In this document: piece after piece, positions 8,716 through 12,472 of the stretch
How the letters are laid out: each line of letters begins with the position of its first letter
Position numbering within the stretch: the stretch's first letter is position 1
NCBI GenBank assembly: GCA_002440045.1
Contig: DJRI01000167.1
Coordinates: 1-12,472 of the forward strand
Length of the DNA: 12,472 nt
Source of the DNA: Ruminococcaceae bacterium UBA6364
GTDB taxonomy: Bacteria > Bacillota > Clostridia > Oscillospirales > Acutalibacteraceae
Direction of reading: 5' to 3'
Notes under the pieces: generated by a model
The model's database searches: none
The model's input: the letters and a program-made list of their open reading frames with translations, nothing else
What the model was told of the DNA's origin: nothing
Made by a program: the position numbers and the translations under genes

Positions 8716-9315
8716 TTACTTTGCCGGCTTTGACGCAATAACATCATCTATAATACCGTAAGCCTTTGCTTCGTCAGCAGTCATAAAGTTATCTCTTTCC
8801 GTATCCTCGCAAACCTGTTCGTACGATTTTCCCGTACGCTCGGAAAGGATTTTGTTCATCTTTTCCTTTGTTTTTACAAGGTGGTCGGAATAAATCTTTA
8901 TATCCGTTGTCTGACCGCTCAGTCCGCCGCCGCTGATAAGCGGCTGATGTATCATAATCTCGCTGTTGGGGAGCGCATAACGCTTGCCCTTTGCACCTGC
9001 CGCAAGCAGGAATGCTCCCATACTTGCCGCCATTCCGATACAAATGGTAGAAACATCGCATTTAATGTACTGCATAGTATCGTAAATTGCCATTCCCGAG
9101 GTTATGGAGCCTCCGGGGCTGTCAATGTACAGCTGAATATCCTTATCGGGGTCTTTTGCTTCAAGATAAAGCATCTGCGCAACAACAAGACTTGATGTTG
9201 CGTCGTTTACCTGATCCGACAAAAATATTATTCTGTCCTCAAGAAGTCTTGAAAAAATGTCGTATGACCTTTCTCCTCTGTTTGTCTGTTCAACAACTAC
9301 CGGTACAAGTGCCAT
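8716..9315 (-). CDS. clpP: ATP-dependent Clp protease proteolytic subunit ClpP
   Basis: ClpP forms the tetradecameric serine-protease barrel that works with ClpX. The 199 residues match the family. The catalytic triad is visible as Ser98 in GMAASMGAF, His123 in MIHQP and Asp175 in ERDNFM. The oxyanion stretch SPGGSITSG lies at 66-74. Between His123 and the GQTTDI helix the chain reads [10 protein letters not shown], about three residues longer than in E. coli ClpP, and this affects the handle region that joins the two rings. There is no long propeptide. AAAGGA 11 bases before the ATG is the ribosome binding site. It follows tig after 25 bases with no terminator, so the two are very probably cotranscribed. 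Confidence 0.98.
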   Translation of the reverse strand: MALVPVVVEQTNRGERSYDIFSRLLEDRIIFLSDQVNDATSSLVVAQMLYLEAKDPDKDIQLYIDSPGGSITSGMAIYDTMQYIKCDVSTICIGMAASMGAFLLAAGAKGKRYALPNSEIMIHQPLISGGGLSGQTTDIKIYSDHLVKTKEKMNKILSERTGKSYEQVCEDTERDNFMTADEAKAYGIIDDVIASKPAK

Positions 9316-9340
9316 AATCGCTCAAATCCTTTCTGCCGAT

Positions 9341-10627
9341 TTATTTTACTTTAGCATTGTTTACAAGCATTGTAATGGTCTTCTGGATAGCCAAATCCTG
9401 CTTGATGTTTTCCTTTTCCTTGTCGCCCAAAAGCTCCTTAAGCTTATCAAGCTCCATATTGTACTTCTTAGCCATATCAACAAGGTGAAGCTCAAGCTCC
9501 TCCTCGCCCGTTTCGATGCCCTCGGCATTCTTGATTGCCGTAAGAACAAGCGATCCGCTTATCTTCTTAATCGCATCGGGCTTGAAGTTTTCTCTTATTG
9601 CGTCCATCGACATACCCGTGTACTTAAGATATGTTTCCATATTAAGACCCTGATATGACAATCTCTGTGCAAAATCATTTACCAATGTGTCAACGTTTGC
9701 CTCTATCATAGCGTCGGGAATATCAAATTCCGCATTTTCTATTGCCTTTTCAACAACAGCGTTTTCGGTTTCAATCTGTGCCTTGTTCTTTGCTGCTTCT
9801 TCAAGCTTCTTTCTTACATCGGCTCTGAATTCGTCCATTGTTGAAAATTCGCTTACTTCATCAGCAAAATCATCGTTAAGCTCGGGAAGCTCTCTTTCCT
9901 TGATTTCCTTTACGGTTACCTTAAAGAGGGCGTCCTTACCTGCAAGATTTTCAGCATGGTATTCTTCGGGGAATTTAACGTTTACGTCAACAAGGTCGCC
10001 TGTGTTTGCGCCTACAAGCTGATCCTCAAAGCCGGGGATAAATGTGCCCGAACCGATTTCAAGCTCGTAGTCCTCGCCTTTTCCACCGTCAAACGGAACG
10101 CCGTCAACACTTCCCTCAAAGTCGATAACCGTAATATCGCCGTTCTTTACGGGGCGGTCATCAACCGTGATAAGTCTTGCATTCTTCATCTGCGTTGCTT
10201 TGATGTCGTTGTCAACATCTTCGTCTGAAACAGTATAGTCAATCTTATCAACTTCTATACCTTTGTATTCGCCCAATTTTACTTCCGGTCTTGTTGTTAC
10301 GAGAGCCGTAAATACAACAGGCTCGCCGTCCTTGATTTCCTCAACGTCAATCTCCGGTCTTGCGACTGCGTCAACTTCAGCCTCCTCCAAAGCCTTTGAA
10401 TACGCTTCGGGAAGTACATTATTTACAGCCTCATCATAGAATACAGCCTTTGTGTAAAGCTTTTCTATAATTGCCTTCGGTGCGTGACCCTTTCTGAAAC
10501 CGGGTACGTTAAACTTCTTTACATTTTTCTTATAAACCGCATTTATTGCCTTTTCAAAATCTTCGCTTGATACTTCAAATGTCAGTTTGACAAGATTCTT
10601 TTCTACGTCTTCCTTTTTCACTGCCAT
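9341..10627 (-). CDS. tig: Trigger factor, ribosome-associated chaperone and prolyl isomerase
   Basis: Trigger factor binds near the ribosomal exit tunnel and is the first chaperone to meet new chains. The 428 residues match the family. The N-terminal ribosome-binding domain carries the signature GFRKGHAP at 43-50. The FKBP-type prolyl isomerase domain spans about 160-248 (start KNGDITVIDFEGSVDG, then IGSGTFIPGFEDQLVG). A long helical C-terminal domain forms the cradle and is rich in charged residues. The translation start is firm: AAAGGAGG lies 11 bases before the ATG, and the N-terminus aligns with the family. The gene is first in the tig-clpP-clpX-lon-ysxC run and has its own promoter region (10660-10705). 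Confidence 0.98.
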   Translation of the reverse strand: MAVKKEDVEKNLVKLTFEVSSEDFEKAINAVYKKNVKKFNVPGFRKGHAPKAIIEKLYTKAVFYDEAVNNVLPEAYSKALEEAEVDAVARPEIDVEEIKDGEPVVFTALVTTRPEVKLGEYKGIEVDKIDYTVSDEDVDNDIKATQMKNARLITVDDRPVKNGDITVIDFEGSVDGVPFDGGKGEDYELEIGSGTFIPGFEDQLVGANTGDLVDVNVKFPEEYHAENLAGKDALFKVTVKEIKERELPELNDDFADEVSEFSTMDEFRADVRKKLEEAAKNKAQIETENAVVEKAIENAEFDIPDAMIEANVDTLVNDFAQRLSYQGLNMETYLKYTGMSMDAIRENFKPDAIKKISGSLVLTAIKNAEGIETGEEELELHLVDMAKKYNMELDKLKELLGDKEKENIKQDLAIQKTITMLVNNAKVK

Positions 10628-10638
10628 AGTGATTATTT

Positions 10639-10646
10639 CCTCCTTT
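10639..10646 (-). promoter_or_regulatory. Strong ribosome binding site of tig
   Basis: AAAGGAGG is close to the full anti-16S match and sits 11 bases before the tig ATG. It is the best binding site in the window, as expected for an abundant chaperone. Confidence 0.85.
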
Positions 10647-10659
10647 TGTATCGTAAAAC

Positions 10660-10668
10660 ATTATAACA
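10660..10668 (-). promoter_or_regulatory. Second (proximal) extended -10 promoter of tig
   Basis: TGTTATAAT (TGn plus a perfect TATAAT at 10660-10665) lies 17 bases downstream of an identical element. No good -35 is found at the right distance, so this promoter would rely on the extended -10. The predicted start of transcription is near 10653. Confidence 0.5.
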
Positions 10669-10676
10669 TACAGTAT

Positions 10677-10705
10677 ATTATAACATATGCCGAACAATTT
10701 TTCAA
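10677..10705 (-). promoter_or_regulatory. Housekeeping promoter of the tig operon
   Basis: TTGAAA (10700-10705) and TATAAT (10677-10682) are spaced exactly 17 bases apart, and a TGn extension precedes the -10. This is a near-consensus sigma-A promoter. Transcription would start near 10670 and give a leader of about 43 bases. I see no CIRCE inverted repeat or CtsR-type direct repeat around it. Confidence 0.85.
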
Positions 10706-10738
10706 TTACTTTTTTGATTTTTTATAGATTTCACAATT

Positions 10739-12472
10739 TTATTTTATTTTGTAAAGAGTATTACCGCCTTTTGAATAAATTTTATCAAAATTGCTGTAAT
10801 TTTCTTCGTTTATATTAAACTCATCACGCTCATATCTGCCAACAAAAACGTACTTTATGCCGTTGTATGCGCACAGCTCGGTGAGTGTTTCTCCACCGTT
10901 TTCATAAGCCGCTTTGACAAGCTCGCTGCGTTTTGCGTATTCCTCGCCGAAGCCATGGAAATACACATAAAACGACGAACCCAAAAACAGATTTCTTCCG
11001 CCAAGTGATGAAACGGGATTTACAGTCTCGCCGCCCGTAAGGAACACTGCGTCCTTTTCCGTATTTTCCCTTATAAATTCCGCCGTTTGAATATCCTCCT
11101 CCGTAAAGGTCTGATACTCCCTGCCCGACTTGTATTCTCTTGCTATGGTAAGCACTCCCGAAAAAGTTCCGAAAAATACAACAGCCGCCGCAAGATACGC
11201 ACGTCCGCCCGTACCTTTAAGCTTTTCATACATTTTTACAAAATATTCGCTCACGAGAATTACGGCTATCATATAGGCAATAAAAATCAGCTTGTTGTTA
11301 TCATAGCTGTTCGGCTGAAACAGCACCAGTTCCGCCAAAAACATTACCGCCGCACCGCCCAGAGCAAGCTTTTTGTTCTCAATGCCCGTACAGATAACCG
11401 CAGGTGCAATAAACAGTGCCGTTATGCCCCAGTTTTTCAAATAAAACCACAGATACGGATCCTTCGTATTTACCCAGTTGAATGACAGCCTCAAAAAACT
11501 GTCATTGCCGCTTGTCTGCGAGAAAGTCCAGAAAATAAGCTGAGGAAGTGCAAGCACCGCAGCCGTTACACCGTAAACCGCCCACATTTTGAAATTTGCC
11601 TTGAAATCACTTATAAGCGAGCATATGCAAAGCACAGCGCTTATTACTCCCAAAGCAAGAAAAGTATGCGTATGTATCATAGGCATACAGCCTGCAAGAA
11701 CGCCGAGAATTGCAAAGGTTTTTACGTTTTTGGTGCGTATTCCGTCTATCAAAAGCCATAGTGCCGGCATCAGCACACACCAGCCTGCCATGGTTGTCCT
11801 TTGCGGAATTATCATATCGCAAATCGTGTTTACCCATCGGAGATTGCCGTCAAGATAATTTGTCGGCGTTTTGTAATACTCGGTGAAAATCTGCGTAAAA
11901 ACTCCGCTGTCGGCACGTGCGCCGTTTAAAAAATACGCAAACCCGAAACCGCCGTTAAAGAAAAACAGCACGACCGCAAGCACCGCCGCCGCTTTTCTGT
12001 TTGTTATTTTCCGTGCCAGAATATAAAATCCCGTAACAAGCAAAAGTGACATTACATAGCTCGGAACAAGCACCGCCCATCTGAGCGCCGTGCCGAACAG
12101 ATACAGACTTGACGAAAGCATATCGGCAAGAAACGGATAATTAAGCTTATATCCCGAAAGCTGACAGTATTCGGGAGGGAATTTCCCCTGTTCCGCAATG
12201 CTTGTCACAAAGCTTAAATGCATATTAAGGTCACCGTAAGTGGATTGCCCCGAGCTTACTCCGCCGCCCGGGAACGGCGCAAGTATATGGTTTGTCATAA
12301 GCACCCATATAACAAGCGTCACGGGCAGAATGAGAAACAACGCAGTTTTGTGCGGTACACATTTCTCACCGCCGATTTTAATATTTATTTTTTCCTTTTT
12401 AACCGCTTTTATGACGGCATACGGCAGAATAGCCGCCGCCATAAGCGCAAAATGAGCGGTTTTCGTAAACCC
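10739..12472 (-). CDS. Polytopic membrane protein, GT-C glycosyltransferase-like, N-terminus outside the window
   Basis: The frame is open to the window edge, so the start is missing; 577 residues are visible. An ATG at 12442 is in frame but has no ribosome binding site and lies in a hydrophobic stretch, so it is probably internal. About ten hydrophobic segments fill visible residues 1-430. An early extracytoplasmic loop contains TYGDLNMHL (Asp at about 81), the position where GT-C enzymes carry their catalytic acid, followed by KLNYPFLADML. Other conserved-looking patches are IIPQRT (about 221-226) and IHTHTFLAL (about 266-274). The last 120 residues are soluble, with EFIRENTEKDAVFLTGG, GGRNLFLGSS and NGIKYVFVGRYE. 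Such proteins usually use polyprenyl-phosphate sugars to modify cell-surface glycans or proteins, but substrate and family are not certain here. No terminator hairpin follows before the tig promoter. Confidence 0.75.
   Translation of the reverse strand, partial: GFTKTAHFALMAAAILPYAVIKAVKKEKINIKIGGEKCVPHKTALFLILPVTLVIWVLMTNHILAPFPGGGVSSGQSTYGDLNMHLSFVTSIAEQGKFPPEYCQLSGYKLNYPFLADMLSSSLYLFGTALRWAVLVPSYVMSLLLVTGFYILARKITNRKAAAVLAVVLFFFNGGFGFAYFLNGARADSGVFTQIFTEYYKTPTNYLDGNLRWVNTICDMIIPQRTTMAGWCVLMPALWLLIDGIRTKNVKTFAILGVLAGCMPMIHTHTFLALGVISAVLCICSLISDFKANFKMWAVYGVTAAVLALPQLIFWTFSQTSGNDSFLRLSFNWVNTKDPYLWFYLKNWGITALFIAPAVICTGIENKKLALGGAAVMFLAELVLFQPNSYDNNKLIFIAYMIAVILVSEYFVKMYEKLKGTGGRAYLAAAVVFFGTFSGVLTIAREYKSGREYQTFTEEDIQTAEFIRENTEKDAVFLTGGETVNPVSSLGGRNLFLGSSFYVYFHGFGEEYAKRSELVKAAYENGGETLTELCAYNGIKYVFVGRYERDEFNINEENYSNFDKIYSKGGNTLYKIK

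Noticed and set aside
10681..10738. Possible terminator of the GT-C-like gene before tig
   Set aside because: The stretch is AT-rich but on the minus strand it is A-rich rather than T-rich, and it has no convincing GC stem.
1..12472. CRISPR array, insertion sequence, tRNA, rRNA or riboswitch
   Set aside because: No repeat-spacer pattern, transposase, terminal inverted repeats or recognisable RNA fold was seen; non-coding gaps are all about 110 bases or shorter.

Overview
The window reads as chromosomal core-genome DNA from a low-to-moderate G+C Gram-positive anaerobe, most likely a member of class Clostridia (Bacillota). The evidence is the gene set and order: trigger factor, ClpP, ClpX, LonA and YsxC in one line; Mini-ribonuclease III; a YitT-type membrane protein; and an Obg with a C-terminal extension. 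AGGAGG-type ribosome binding sites precede most genes. The genus cannot be fixed from sequence reading alone. There is no sign of a phage, transposon, CRISPR array, tRNA or rRNA gene.

The left third (1-4309) is a tight plus-strand operon: the end of obg (50S-assembly GTPase, start cut off by the window edge), mrnC (23S rRNA maturation nuclease), a YitT/DUF2179 membrane protein and lepA (EF4). The first three genes overlap (11 and 26 bp) and lepA follows after 23 bp. A strong hairpin with T-runs on both sides (4316-4354) ends this operon and also the converging minus-strand operon.

The middle and right (4375-10627) form a minus-strand run transcribed right to left: tig, clpP, clpX, lon, ysxC. 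Two tandem extended -10 promoters with an excellent ribosome binding site lie in front of tig. A terminator-like hairpin sits between clpP and clpX. A second hairpin sits between clpX and lon, where lon has no ordinary ribosome binding site. Trigger factor handles chains leaving the ribosome, ClpXP and Lon degrade failed or regulatory proteins, and YsxC assembles the 50S subunit. Together with the left operon, the window therefore holds four ribosome assembly or translation factors next to a protein quality-control set.

The right end (10739-12472) is the 3' part of a large polytopic membrane protein of GT-C glycosyltransferase-like character. Its N-terminus lies outside the window, and it is the only gene here without a clear assignment.

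No wholly new system is visible. The points most worth checking are the structured lon translation start, the duplicated tig promoter, the hairpin inside the clpP-clpX gap, and the placement of Mini-III and YitT inside an obg operon.
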